Assembly (NCBI GenBank): GCA_965644315.1
Contig: CBFFRQ010000019.1
Coordinates: 186,001 to 250,000 of the forward strand
Direction: 5' to 3'
Source: Caecitellus pseudoparvulus
Taxonomy: Eukaryota; Bigyra: Bicosoecida
Length of the DNA: 64,000 nt
Of this stretch, positions 12,202-22,145 are shown one piece after another. How positions within the stretch are numbered: position 1 is the stretch's first letter; each line of letters starts with the position of its first letter. The translations under genes were made by a program, and so were the position numbers. The notes under the pieces were generated by a model. The model did not search any database. It was not told the origin of the DNA and saw only the letters and a list, made by a program, of their open reading frames with translations.

Positions 12202-13138
12202 ATGGCCATGTCTTCCCTGACTCGTGGCCTCGGCCGTTTCACAACTATGGGCATGACCATGTCTACCTTCGCCAAAACAGCGGGTGCCTTGCCCAGGGCG
12301 GCGGTGAGAAGCATGTGCAGCACCAAGCATAGCACATCGGGTGATGGAGAGGAGAAAGGCTTCAACCCTGAAACACCGCAACAGCGAATGGTGTGGCTGC
12401 TGAGCCTTGGGGGAGTGGGAGCTGCAACTGTGTACTTCCTGTACCGTGTCTGGCGAGATTACTACACCGACGAGGGGCAAGCTGCGAGTGCCGAAGGGGT
12501 GCTTTCAACACCCCTCTTCGAAGGCAATCCTGTAGTCTTCTTAGACGTCGCTGCAGATGGAGAGCAGCTGGGGCGCATGGTGTTCCAGCTTCGAAAGGAT
12601 CTAGGTATGGCATTCCGCGGGCGCGTGCCTCCCCCACTACCTCCACATTGCCGCGCTGCTCCCACTCGCCTCAGTTCCTAACACGGCAGAGAACTTCAGG
12701 CAGCTGTTCACGGGGGAATGTGGCAGGTCATACAAAGGCAGCGACTTCCACTCCATCCTGCAGGCGAACTACGTAGTGGGTGGCAACGTCCCCGGCCCTG
12801 CTGGTGACAGGCACGAAGCTGCAGCGGGCGGGTACATCCCCGACGAGAGCTTCGCTTTGCAGCACACGGGCCCTGGCATTCTCTCCTCTGCATCGCAAAT
12901 GAGAGGCGAGAACGGGTCCCTCTTTTTCATCACGCTTGCCAAGGCACCCAACCTGAATGGCCGCTACGTCGCCTTTGGCAACATGCTTGACGGCATGGAC
13001 ACCCTTCGTGCAGTTGGCCGGCTAGGGGACACTGTGGGCCGACCCGCCGCCAAGGTCACCATCACAGACTGCGGCGAACTACGCATGCCCCCGGGATTGG
13101 AGGACACGGTGCCTCCTCAGCGACAGGAACGTCAATAG
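12202..13138 (+). CDS. Membrane-anchored cyclophilin-like protein, probably without isomerase activity
   Basis: Two exons: 12202..12604 and 12675..13138 (70-nt intron, donor GTATGG, phase 1); 288 aa. The splice gives 'FQLRKDL|VPNTAENFRQLFTGE', the conserved start of the cyclophilin fold. Residues 1-60 are Ser/Thr/Arg-rich and resemble a mitochondrial presequence. A membrane segment follows near 65-85 ('MVWLLSLGGVGAATVYFLY'). The cyclophilin domain covers about 105-280. The catalytic FHRxxxxFMIQGGD region reads 'FHSILQANYVVGGN', so the key Arg, Phe and Gln are all replaced. The usual HVVFG is 'RYVAFG'. Peptidyl-prolyl isomerase activity is therefore unlikely; a scaffold or binding role is more plausible. 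It converges on the next gene with 51 bp between the stops. Confidence 0.83.
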
Positions 13139-13189
13139 CTCTGCACTGGGAATGCATTTGGCTGTGCCTGCAGCGCCCACCGCCCAGCC

Positions 13190-15472
13190 TCATGCGTCTC
13201 CGTACCCTGTCTCAGGAGCATCCCAAGCCGCCAACTCTCGCGCCTCCCGTGCACTCCGTGCAGTTCCAGCACCAGACCTGTCAGCGCCGCCCCCCTCTTC
13301 CAGGGGGTCTGGCGGCAGCACTCGGCGCATGTCAGCGACACCGCGGTAAAAGGCGTGGCTGGGCGGCTCCCCAGCCAGATCAGGCCAAAAGCTGGGCCAG
13401 GCCTTGTGTGGAGCCCACCAGCCCAAGAGGTCCCGAGATGCGAGGGGGTCATGCGGCAGGCCGTCCACTGGGCCACCGTCGTCAAATGCTGCAGCCAGCA
13501 TGCCAAGCCGCTCCTGGCAGGCTTCCGCGCTGGCAGCATCGGCAACCAGGCAAGCCTCGCCCGGCGCAAAGGTGAGAGTTGTCAGGGTGTGGCTGGGTGT
13601 GGGCTGCAGAGTGCTGTGAGGCGGTGGGGGTGGGAGTGAGGGTGCTGTGCAGTGAGGCGGTGGGGGTGGCTGCAGCAGGGCCAGAGTCCTGTGCAGAGTC
13701 TGCACGTCCAGAGCTTCGTGCAATGGCTGGTCTTGTGTCGGGGGTGTGGGCAGCCTGGGCAGGGCATGCACGGGCCCGGCGTCGCCTTCATCCATGCCTG
13801 GAAGCAGGGCTTCGTCGGTCAAGCTCACACTTTGCGTTTGCAGTACAGGGTCTGATGCTGGGGTGGCGCGAGGCGGCATGGCAGCGCCCTGCGTCAATGC
13901 AGTCAGAATGCGCTGCCGGCGCTCGTTCCACACTTGTGCAAAGTTGCGAGAAATGCAGTTCAGCCCAAAGTCAGAGGCAAAGGCAGCTGTCATGGACACC
14001 GGCACCGCGATCCCCGCCTCGCGAGCAGCTGCCAAAGTGGCAGTGTCCACTCTGCTGTCACCCGCAAATGCCTCTGCAGCTGCCTTGCGCATGCGCCTGT
14101 GCGCTGTGCGAATTGAGTGTGACGGCGGCAGCACAGCAGCGCCGTACGTCGCTGCGGCATCGAAGGCCACGGCTGTACTGGCTGCTGCAGAGGCCTGTCC
14201 CATGGCAAGCTGCCGACGCATGAGGCGCAGCAACTGCCCCGCCCGCTTGGCAGCTGCTCTGCTCCGCACCACGCTATCCCGCGAATCTGGCAAGGTGACG
14301 TGTGCTTGCATCAGCGCGTGCAGGGTGTGTGCAGTGGGGGACGGCATGTGGCTGGGCCGTGTGCTGGGCATAGCTGGCCCTGGGGAGCTCTGTGCTGTCT
14401 CTGCAACAGGCTTGGCGGTGCGGCTGCTCCTTTCACGGCCAGGCGCCGCTGGCGTGCTGGGCATGCCTGCCTCTGCAGCCAACAGCGCTTGAGCGGTGCC
14501 CACCAGTCCCAGCCGTGCATCACGCCCGCCCTGCTCACCCAGCACTGTCACCAAGCACTCCCCTGCCGGGAACTCTGCCATCCACGCGGATGTGGCATGG
14601 GGCAACTGGCGCCCCAACCATGCAGCCGTCGCAGCGATGGCTCCCGCCGTCTCCTCCTCGTCCCCCTCTGGTACCAGGACCAAGACGTGGTCTGATGGGG
14701 GCAGAGGGGCACTGCGCCCTCGTCGCCGGGGCCGGGTGGGCACTGGGTTGCTGGTCAGAGACAGCGCGCCGTGCACTGCCACGGCAGCTGCGATGTGCTG
14801 AGCCCACCGCACATCACTCGCCAGGGACGCTATGGCGGTGTGCATGTGGCATGGAGTATCCTGCGCCACACTGGCTGCTGCCAGGAGTAATCTGCGCAGC
14901 TCTGGCGTTTGCCTGCTGCGCAGCAAGTAGGAGGCAAATGCCCAGTGAGGCAGGCCAGCAGCCAGCACTGCTGGGTGGGGCACACTCGTGGAGGCGTGCA
15001 GGACTGCAGTGAGCAGGGCATCGAAGATCACCCCTTGCTGACCTTGCACCCGGTGCACCACGCCTGATGGTCCGCGTGGTGCCTGGGTCAGTGGTGCCTT
15101 GTGCTGGAAGGCTGGCCCGGCCAGCAAGCGAGTCAAGTCACTGCCTTGAATGGTGCAGTCCTGCACTGTCGCGGGAGCAGGCTTGGTCATGAAGCCATCC
15201 TTGACAGACATGTCCCCACTGTCGCCACCTCTCTGTCTGTGCTTGTGGATGACGTTGGCAACGAAGGGAGGCTGGTCGCTGGCACTTGGCCGGCCGCCAG
15301 GATGGCCCGGCAAGGCCCACAGCGCTTCATCCGGTGGCAGCGATGGGAGTACCAGGGCTGCTGGACGGCAGTGGCGAATGAGATCCACCACCCCCGAGCA
15401 TGCCTGTCGCCCAGTAAGCTGTGTGCCGGCGACTGTGAGCCGGGCCGCTGGGTTCAGAACTCGGCCAGCCAT
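13190..15472 (-). CDS. Unknown Ala/Pro-rich protein
   Basis: A single open frame of 760 codons from the ATG at 15472; the frame extends to 15487 but without ATG. I do not recognise the family. The N-terminal 180 residues look globular ('LIRHCRPAALVLPSLPPDEA', 'QGVIFDALLTAVLHAS'). The middle is Ala-rich and helical, with an Arg-rich segment 'AKRAGQLLRLMRRQLAMGQA'. Around 'SDFGLNCISRNFAQVWNERR' (about residue 520) the sequence looks better conserved. A poly-proline patch near residue 620 is followed by a Trp-rich stretch, 'LLGWWAPHKAWPSFWPDLAG'. No signal peptide, membrane segment or catalytic motif is evident. Length, codon use and its convergent position support a real gene, but in-frame introns could be hidden. 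Confidence 0.6.
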   Translation of the reverse strand: MAGRVLNPAARLTVAGTQLTGRQACSGVVDLIRHCRPAALVLPSLPPDEALWALPGHPGGRPSASDQPPFVANVIHKHRQRGGDSGDMSVKDGFMTKPAPATVQDCTIQGSDLTRLLAGPAFQHKAPLTQAPRGPSGVVHRVQGQQGVIFDALLTAVLHASTSVPHPAVLAAGLPHWAFASYLLRSRQTPELRRLLLAAASVAQDTPCHMHTAIASLASDVRWAQHIAAAVAVHGALSLTSNPVPTRPRRRGRSAPLPPSDHVLVLVPEGDEEETAGAIAATAAWLGRQLPHATSAWMAEFPAGECLVTVLGEQGGRDARLGLVGTAQALLAAEAGMPSTPAAPGRERSSRTAKPVAETAQSSPGPAMPSTRPSHMPSPTAHTLHALMQAHVTLPDSRDSVVRSRAAAKRAGQLLRLMRRQLAMGQASAAASTAVAFDAAATYGAAVLPPSHSIRTAHRRMRKAAAEAFAGDSRVDTATLAAAREAGIAVPVSMTAAFASDFGLNCISRNFAQVWNERRQRILTALTQGAAMPPRATPASDPVLQTQSVSLTDEALLPGMDEGDAGPVHALPRLPTPPTQDQPLHEALDVQTLHRTLALLQPPPPPHCTAPSLPPPPPHSTLQPTPSHTLTTLTFAPGEACLVADAASAEACQERLGMLAAAFDDGGPVDGLPHDPLASRDLLGWWAPHKAWPSFWPDLAGEPPSHAFYRGVADMRRVLPPDPLEEGGGADRSGAGTARSAREARELAAWDAPETGYGDA

Positions 15473-16162
15473 GTGGAACTGGCGCAATCCTGCAGAACAA
15501 ACGATCCCTCCAGGTAATTGCTCGCGGATACCGTGCGATTATACAGCCCTGGTAGCTGTGTGTGCTTTGATTTGCCAATGGGGGCGCCCTGTGCGAGGCG
15601 TGGCCTGCTGTGTGGATTGGCTCTGTGTAGCAATTACCGCAGCAGCCACGGCACAAGTCCTCGGCACGTCACAGGGAGCAAGCACAGGACACGCTGTGTG
15701 GTTCGGGTGTCAGCCTTCTGCTTGCTCTGTTCTGTGTGTCCTTGTGGTGGCAATATTGTCATTTGGTCCCGGAATGGGCAGGAAAGTGAGGATCACTGAG
15801 GATGAGAAAGCCACAAGATAATGGCAAGTACGTTCAGCTTACGAAAAAAGTAGAAAATTTGCTACCGAAATCCCTTTCACCCTATCCACCCCACTCTTGA
15901 CGACTCACAGTTGCTCACGAACACAAGACACTGAAGATTGTCTGAATGGACCGAGTCTGATCAGCCCAGCTACCCAGAATTCACCCGCACGGTCAGCTCG
16001 TGTGGTGGCAACAATTTCTCACGCTTGGCAGACAGTGACATTGCCAGGCTTCAGCCAAACCTGTCTTGTGCCGAAGGGACCCTGCAAATCACGTGCTGCT
16101 ACGAATCAGCGTGTGGCGGTGTGCCTTTGCGCCTGTGGCAGCCCAAGAGGCCACCCTGTGGC
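15473..16162. other. Divergent intergenic region, no gene seen
   Basis: The 690 bp lie between the divergent unknown gene and the SH3 gene. The plus frame feeding the SH3 gene is open from about 15938 but has no ATG before 16163. The part around 15780-15900 is AT-richer than its surroundings. Confidence 0.55.
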
Positions 16163-18603
16163 ATGCAATCACCACTGGCGGCGCCAGGCCGCAGCACGCC
16201 CCGCACTGCAGGCACCTTCGCCAACGCCAGCTCGCCCAGGCGAACACCAACGAAACTGGGCCGCCTGACACTGAAGCGGACGACATCACTGGGATCACCC
16301 ACTTCGTTTGGGCACCCAAGCGTGCGGCCGTTGCAAGGGCGCCCCAGCAGTCCCCAGCGCAGCCAGTCGCTGCGACGCTTGCAGCCAGCACCAGTTGAGG
16401 CAGTGCCAGCCTCCGAAGCTGGGAGTGCTCGTGCACAGTTGCGAAGGGCTGCAGTGGTGCTGCGGGAAGCAACAAAAACGTACGTCGTCAAGGCAGACTT
16501 CAAGGCTGTGTTGCCTCAGGAGCTGTCTGTGCGAGCAGGAGACCGAGTGAGGGTGGCAGGTGAGAGTGGCAGCTTCCATGCCACACCTTACAACATGTTG
16601 CCGCAGCGCCCCCACACTCCCTCGCAGTGGTCGACCCCGATGCCCATGCCTCTGGCTGGGTCATGGTGTATGCGACAAGCGAGCCTGACCGGACGTTGTT
16701 GACGGCCAAGTGTGAGGCGCTGATGGGCGTGCTGGCCAGCGTGGAGGAGGAAGATGTGGAGGCCAGCGCTGAAGCTGGGGAGGAGTTGCAGGACATCCCG
16801 CTCGTGGACAGTGTGGGGGAGGCGTGGGGTGTGGGGGGGGGCTTGGAAGGCCTCTTCGCGCGTGTGGCTGAGCACGCCGGCGACACGCCTCACCGGGTGG
16901 GGTATGTGCCCATCTCGTACCTGGAGCGAGACCCAGCGACAGGCCCAGAGTTGCTGCGTGGACTCGTGGCGGCACTGGGGACAGATGTTGACAGTGCCAG
17001 TGTATCGTCACCGGCATCTCCACAGCGTGGGGGCGCTGCGACTGCCGACGGCATTCAGCTTGCGGCCCTGCGCACTGGGGAGTTCATGGACATGTTCAAG
17101 CAGCCAGGGCGAGGTCCAGCGGGGCAGCAGTACACTGCATTCCTCTCACATGCGACCGGCGACGTCGTGCTGGCTGGCAAGTATGACGTCACCCACATGG
17201 GCAAGGATGGCCGCGTGCTGTGGCGCCGACCCACGGCCCTCTTAACGTCAGCGGGCCGGGGGGGCGAGCAGCCCCCCACCACCCCCAAGTCAACGACTTC
17301 TGCTCGAGGTGAGTCCATCGTGCTGAGCCTGAGCCCGGCACCAAGAAGGCAGGGGCCAGGCGGCGCCCACGTGCCAAGCAGCGCTCCCTCGCCGCCTGCC
17401 TCGTCCGGTCTGCGCATCGTGCGGTCAAAGGTGGTGGCCGTGCCCAAGCACGCGTCAGGCAGCGCGGGTGTGGGGGCCGGCTTGACGTGAGGCGCGTGAG
17501 GAAGCGAAGCGGCGAAGCCGCCCGCTCCAGCACGCTACACGCCCCTCGCCACGCTTTGTGCCACAGGTCGGAGGTCTCTCGTGAAGCGGCTGCTTGTGCG
17601 GGAGAGGGCCGTGCCAGTGTCACCCCCCACAGTGCCCATGTCAAGCCTGAGCACGTCAGGTAGTGTCGGAGCGCCTGCGAGACAGAGCCCCCACACCTTG
17701 CACAGGCAGCAATGGCAGCAGGGCCCCTTGCTGCTGCGCCCTTCACCGTTGCTGGGGGATGACTGCAGCGGACTGGGGCACGGTGGGGCTTGGGCAGCTG
17801 AACAGATGTGTGCCAGCTCTATGGCTGAGAGTGATCGACGGCAGTGGGTGTCGGAGTGGCACAGGGAAGCCGCGCTTCAGGCCCAGAGCGCTGCCGCCAG
17901 AGAGACCAAGGACAGCGCAAGCGAGGCGGGCGAGGCTGGACACCGTGCACCCGAGGTGGGTGAGGCTGGGCACAGTGCAAGCGAGGCGGGCGAGGCTGGG
18001 CACAGTGCACCCGAGGTGGGCGAGGCTGGACACAGTGCACCTGGCACGGGCGAGGCTGGGCACAGTGCGCCAGATGCGGATGAGACTGAGATGGAGGCAG
18101 TTGTGCGGTCTGTGTCGGGGACGCCGCTTGTGGACAGCGACGGGCAGGCTGCAGGCAGCGATGTGGAGCGTGTCTCGGCCCAGTCCGAGCCCAGGCGTGA
18201 GTGGAGCGGGGCGGAATCCGGGAGCAGTCTCCTGGACGCCCCGGACGCGTATGCAGAGCACGTAAGCGGAGTGCTGGCTACCATGCGAGAGCGCTTGCGA
18301 GGTAGTGAGGAGGTGGATGTGGGCGCCAGCGACCTGTCTCTTGCTGCGGAGGGCGTGTTCCCAGCGACGCCAGTGCGGACGCCGTCGAGGCCTGCACCAT
18401 CAGGGGTGGATGTGGAGGCGTTCTTGGCGTGGTCGAGGGGGCAAAGCAGTCGGGGCGGCTTGGATGTGGGGCGAGTGCGGGCTGCAGTGTCGGAGGGACT
18501 CGCAGCCAGCAAGGAAGCTGAGGCGCGATCTGGCAGACTGCTGGGTGGACTGTGGAGCTCCTACAGTGCAGGATTTGTAGGTAGGGCACCAACGACCAGT
18601 TAG
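16163..18603 (+). CDS. SH3-domain protein with long disordered tail and 10-residue repeats
   Basis: Three exons: 16163..16559, 16628..17467 and 17567..18603; 757 aa. The first splice (68-nt intron, donor GTGAGA) is well supported because it rebuilds an SH3 core: 'YVVKADFKAVLPQELSVRAG', 'DRVRVAVVDPDAHASGWVMV', then, after an acidic insert of about 65 residues, 'GYVPISYLE'. The second splice (99 nt, donor GTGTGG) is the best phase-compatible option but less certain; otherwise exon 2 stops at 17490. Residues 1-100 are basic Ser/Pro/Thr-rich ('LGRLTLKRTTSLGSPTSF'). The tail holds five copies of a 10-residue repeat and an acidic Ser-rich region. SH3 domains bind Pro-rich ligands, so an adaptor role is plausible; no catalytic domain is present. 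Confidence 0.65.
17914..18063 (+). repeat. Coding minisatellite: five 30-bp units (10 aa) in the SH3 protein tail
   Basis: The units read SASEAGEAGH, RAPEVGEAGH, SASEAGEAGH, SAPEVGEAGH and SAPGTGEAGH, followed by a degenerate start of a sixth. The second half of the unit (GEAGH) is invariant and the first half alternates, suggesting duplication of a two-unit block. Confidence 0.9.
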
Positions 18604-18921
18604 AGTGCCTCTAGGAGCATTGATTTGGCCAGAAGAGGAGCCAGCTGCGTGGCAGATGAAGAGATCTCAAAGCGACAAGCCTTGCGCTTCACTTGACTCG
18701 GCAAATATCACTAACCAATGCAACGCGCAGAAAACACGTGGAGAAATAAGCTGAGGTTTTGTGGGAATGATGTATTGAAACAGTGAATAGGCTCTGGGGC
18801 CGTGCCGTGCGCTTTGCGCTTGATTCCATCGCCTGTTTTTCTTACTGGTTGCGTTTCATCTGCGTTGCGCCAGTCCTAGCAAACGAGACAAGATCAAGGG
18901 GAGGCGGCTTTGGCTGCCTTA
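18604..18921. other. Intergenic region before the cytochrome b5 gene
   Basis: The 318 bp contain no supported gene. An open plus frame at 18783-19025 starts at GTG and overlaps the cytochrome b5 gene in another frame; it is not credible. Confidence 0.55.
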
Positions 18922-19260
18922 ATGATGGCTTCCACAACTCCCCTCCCAGTAGAAGCGCCCGCAGTTTCTCCGTCAGAGCAGGGCTCTATCTCCAAGCCGC
19001 AGAGCAAGCTATGGTCACGCGCTGAGGTGTTGCGAGAAGTGCAGGATGGAGAGCGGCTGCTCATCATTTTGCACAACGCAGTGTACGACGTTAGCGAGTG
19101 GACGTCCCAGCATCCTGGGGGTGACGAGGTCATTCTTGAGTACGTTGGCAAGGATGCAACTTCCGAGTTTGAGGCACTGGGGCACTCGAAAGGTGCACGT
19201 GAGATGCTGAAGAGTCTTTGCGTGGGTGGCTTGGTAGAAGAGGATGTGCTGGAGGTTTGA
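18922..19260 (+). CDS. Soluble cytochrome b5-like heme protein
   Basis: A single-exon gene of 112 aa starting at the first of two tandem ATGs (18922, 18925). The cytochrome b5 fold covers residues about 35-110: 'WSRAEVLREVQDGERLLIIL', 'NAVYDVSEWTSQHPGGDEVI' with the first heme ligand His in HPGG, and 'FEALGHSKGAREML' with the second ligand His. It lacks the C-terminal hydrophobic anchor of the ER enzyme, so it should be soluble. It probably donates electrons to a desaturase, reductase or hydroxylase, but the partner cannot be told. The gene converges on profilin, with 54 bp between stops. Confidence 0.9.
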   Translation: MMASTTPLPVEAPAVSPSEQGSISKPQSKLWSRAEVLREVQDGERLLIILHNAVYDVSEWTSQHPGGDEVILEYVGKDATSEFEALGHSKGAREMLKSLCVGGLVEEDVLEV

Positions 19261-19314
19261 ATGTACGCTGCACGAAATTGAGTGCATTGAGCATGACCAA
19301 ATCCTTGGACTCCC

Positions 19315-20433
19315 TTACTCTGCCTCAGCAGAGCCGAAGTAGTAGGCAGCGCCGGCACAGACAGCGCCGAGGGCATCGTGGCACTTCTCCAGGTTGCAGT
19401 TGCTCTTGTTGGCGTAGGCAATGTAGACGTATCTGTGTGGGTGCAATGCAGTGAGCAGTGCAGGTGGAGCAGGCGGGCTGGGCTGGATCAGCAGGTACGC
19501 ACGTCTGCTTGTCCTCAGCCACCAGCAGCTGGTGCTCGCCAGAGTTCAGCATGAACACTTTGTTGAAGATGACAGTGCGGTCCTCACCGTCCACTTCAGT
19601 GGTGAAGGTGCGCAGCTCCTCGACGTCGCGAGCAGCGCCTGCCATGACAGCGCGGGTCAGCGTGTACTTCTGGCCGGACACGTAAACGCCCTGGTTGTTG
19701 GGGCGGCGAGCACCGGTTGCGACGAGGGCCTGCAGGTTGGCCAGCTCATCAATGGTCTCGTCCTTCTCGGTGCCATCGTCTTGCATGATGGGGGCAGAGT
19801 AGGCGGCATCGCTCCCGTAGACCTGTGCAGGCGCCTCAATGTGAACGTGCACCAGGTGTCGAAGAAGGTACGTAGAGAAGCCAGGTGTGAGTGCGTGGCG
19901 CACTCGCACCTAGCACCACACGAGCACATGCGAGATATGTACGTACGGTAGCATAGCATGCATCAGCGGGTGTGTGGCCGTAGTATCCCTGGGCGGACGA
20001 GATGGGGCGAGTGGCGTGTCGACGAGCGTGAGGGGGGAGAAGGCAGGCTGGGGCACACAGCGGAGGGCCCAGAGCGCGGCAAAGGCCCACTCACCCAAGA
20101 GCCAGAGTCAGTGGCATACCTGGGGGTGGAGATGGGAGCGTTGGCGACGGGCGGTGCAGCGGGAGGTGGTGGTGCAAGTTGAGCACTGACAGACAGGCTG
20201 ACACGCCTTGGCAGGGCACTCACAGGCCTTCGCACACGTAGACGTCGGCGCCGTCCTTGTTCTTGTTGGTCTGAGCAGGGAAAAGAGGATTCTTGCATCA
20301 ATGTGCCGGGGTGCAGCCTGGGCGCAGCCCGGTGTCCAGGTGTCGGCGCCCGATTCTGGGTGCAAGGAGGTGCAGTACACTTGCTCACCTTCAGCTGCGT
20401 GGCAGCCTCGAGGTAGGGAGTCCACTCAGACAT
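19315..20433 (-). CDS. Profilin-like actin-binding protein
   Basis: Five exons: 20433..20389, 20270..20224, 20119..20095 (a 25-nt microexon), 19822..19503 and 19432..19315 (introns 118, 104, 272 and 70 nt; donors GTGAGC, GTGAGT, GTGAGT, GTGCGT); 184 aa. The product starts 'MSEWTPYLEAATQLK' and continues '...GADVYVCEGLYATDSGSW'. The core has 'TIDELANLQALVATG', 'PNNQGVYVSGQKYTLTRAV', 'VIFNKVFMLNSGEHQLLVAE' and a C-terminal helix 'CHDALGAVCAGAAYYFG'. Order and spacing fit profilins, particularly the longer type of alveolates and other protists, more than the plant or animal types. Profilin binds G-actin and feeds formin or Arp2/3-driven assembly. With NAP1 it is the second actin-control gene here. 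The microexon is required to keep the frame. Confidence 0.75.
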
Positions 20434-20808
20434 GGTGAAAGGTGTGTTTGAGACGCTATGCTTCCGCTCTAAGGCAGTCAGGGTCGTACTGACACGTGAG
20501 GCTTCTTGTATCGGTGGTATGTTTTGAGGTATGGGGCAAATGGTCGAGGTTCCGCTGGCTGCAGGGGCACTGCGGCGCCCATTCCGCCGGCGAGTCAAAA
20601 AGTGCCTTCCACGAATTGCAGTACAGGCATCCAGTGGCACGCTAGAGTGTCCGTGTCTTGTGACTTGTTGCGGGTGCGACTCCTCCTCCCACGCAAGGTT
20701 AACAGGGCCTGGTCCTTGGCAGTGGGTGTTGAGTGAGGATCTGCAGGCAGTGTCGCAGGCGAGGCAGGCTGCAGACGAAGCTGAGCGCCACCTCTTCTGG
20801 ACGCAACG
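20434..20808. other. Divergent promoter region between profilin and the AC40 gene
   Basis: The 375 bp separate two divergent starts. The plus frame is open from 20531 but belongs to no recognisable protein before the AC40 ATG at 20809. No repeat or RNA gene was seen. Confidence 0.55.
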
Positions 20809-22003
20809 ATGGCCGCATCCAGAGTTGTTGGCACGCATGTGCGCTTGGATGGAACTTACCCTGTACGAACGCTGGGCGCCTGCTGCGTGTTGGAGTTTCA
20901 GCCACGTTTCACACTGCGTTCCGGTGCAGATCTACGGCGAGGACTCCTTCGCGGGGCTGGGGTTCCTTGAGGCCCTGAAGGAGCGCCTGCAAGTGAACAT
21001 AATCAAGGAGGATGAGGACAGCATCGAGTTTGACCTGGTGGGCGTGGAGGCGCCTCTGGCCAACGCTTTGCGGCGCATCTTGCTGGCTGAGGTGAGCAGG
21101 CTGTCGCCACTGCACTCGTGGGGCTCCAGCGTGCACTACAGACTGTGTGCGTCTTGCTCGCAGGTGCCGTCTGTGGCGATCGAGTCCGTGTTTGTGCACG
21201 ACAACACCAGTATCATCCAGGACGAGGTCCTGTCGCACCGGCTTGGGCTCGTGCCGCTGAACATCGACCCGCGGCTGCTGGAGTTCCCCTCCCCCACGCC
21301 TGGCAACACCACAACCGCCAACACGGTGGTCTTCACCATGGATGTCACTGGAGAGAAGCCCACTGCCCCTACGGATGGGAGCGAGCCTCACCGCTTCCAC
21401 CACGTGTATAGCTCCAGCATCCAGTACCACCCACAGGCTACAGGCCCTGAGTGGCCCACGACGCCAGGGCCTGTGCACCCCGACATCCTCCTGGCGAAGC
21501 TGCAGCCAGGGCAACGCATCTGCTTGGAGTTGCACGCCTGCAAGGGTGTCGGCAAGGACCATGCCAAGTTTTCACCCGTTGCCACTGCATCCTACCGCCT
21601 GCTGCCAGCTGTGCGCCTGCTGCGCCCGGTGTACGACGACGACGCCACAGAGCTGGCAGCACGCAGCAAGGTGTTCGACGCAGTGCCATGCACGGACGGC
21701 AGTGGGCACCGCCTGCAAGCAGTCGTGGCGCGGCCTCGCCTGTGCAACATGTCCCGCGAGCTGCTGCGAGATGCCAAGTTCAGCGACGCAGTGCACATCA
21801 GCCGCGTGAACGACCACTTTATTTTTTCAGTGGAGACCACAGGCGCCCTGCCTGCTCGTGTGATTGTGCAAGAAGCGTTCAAGGTGCTGGCGGCCAAGTG
21901 TGAGGCGGCATCCACGGCTCTGCAAGCGTGGGTGTCTGGGGAGGCTGCCGCACCTGCTTCGACAGATGAACCGGCCGCTGAAGCCAGTGACGTTGAGGCT
22001 TGA
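20809..22003 (+). CDS. RPAC1: RNA polymerase I/III shared subunit AC40 (RPAC1)
   Basis: Three exons: 20809..20862, 20930..21091 and 21164..22003 (introns 67 and 72 nt; donors GTACGA and GTGAGC, phase 0); 351 aa, close to the human length. AC40 pairs with AC19 to form the alpha-like platform of Pol I and Pol III. The alpha motif reads 'FDLVGVEAPLANALRRILLA', then 'VPSVAIESVFVHDNTSIIQD' and 'LSHRLGLVPLNIDPRLLEF'. Near residue 210 'HACKGVGKDHAKFSPVATAS' is an almost invariant family block. The last intron is in frame without a stop, so the unspliced frame also reads through; removing it joins 'RRILLAE|VPSVAIE' exactly as in homologues. The first exon (18 codons) rests on frame, splice sites and an 'MAAS' start. 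Confidence 0.92.
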
Positions 22004-22145
22004 GGAGTAATGCACGTTGTTGCGAAGCCGTTTGCATTGCTGCCCACCGCTGCGCCCAACCCCACTTGGCACTTGCATGTGCTCAAACTAGTGCCAACCC
22101 CGACGCCACCGGGTGCCCGGCAGCTGAACTGTTGGTGCACCGCGC

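Noticed and set aside
18783-19025. 80-codon plus-strand frame before and across the start of cytochrome b5
   Set aside because: Begins at GTG and overlaps the well-supported cytochrome b5 gene in a different frame.
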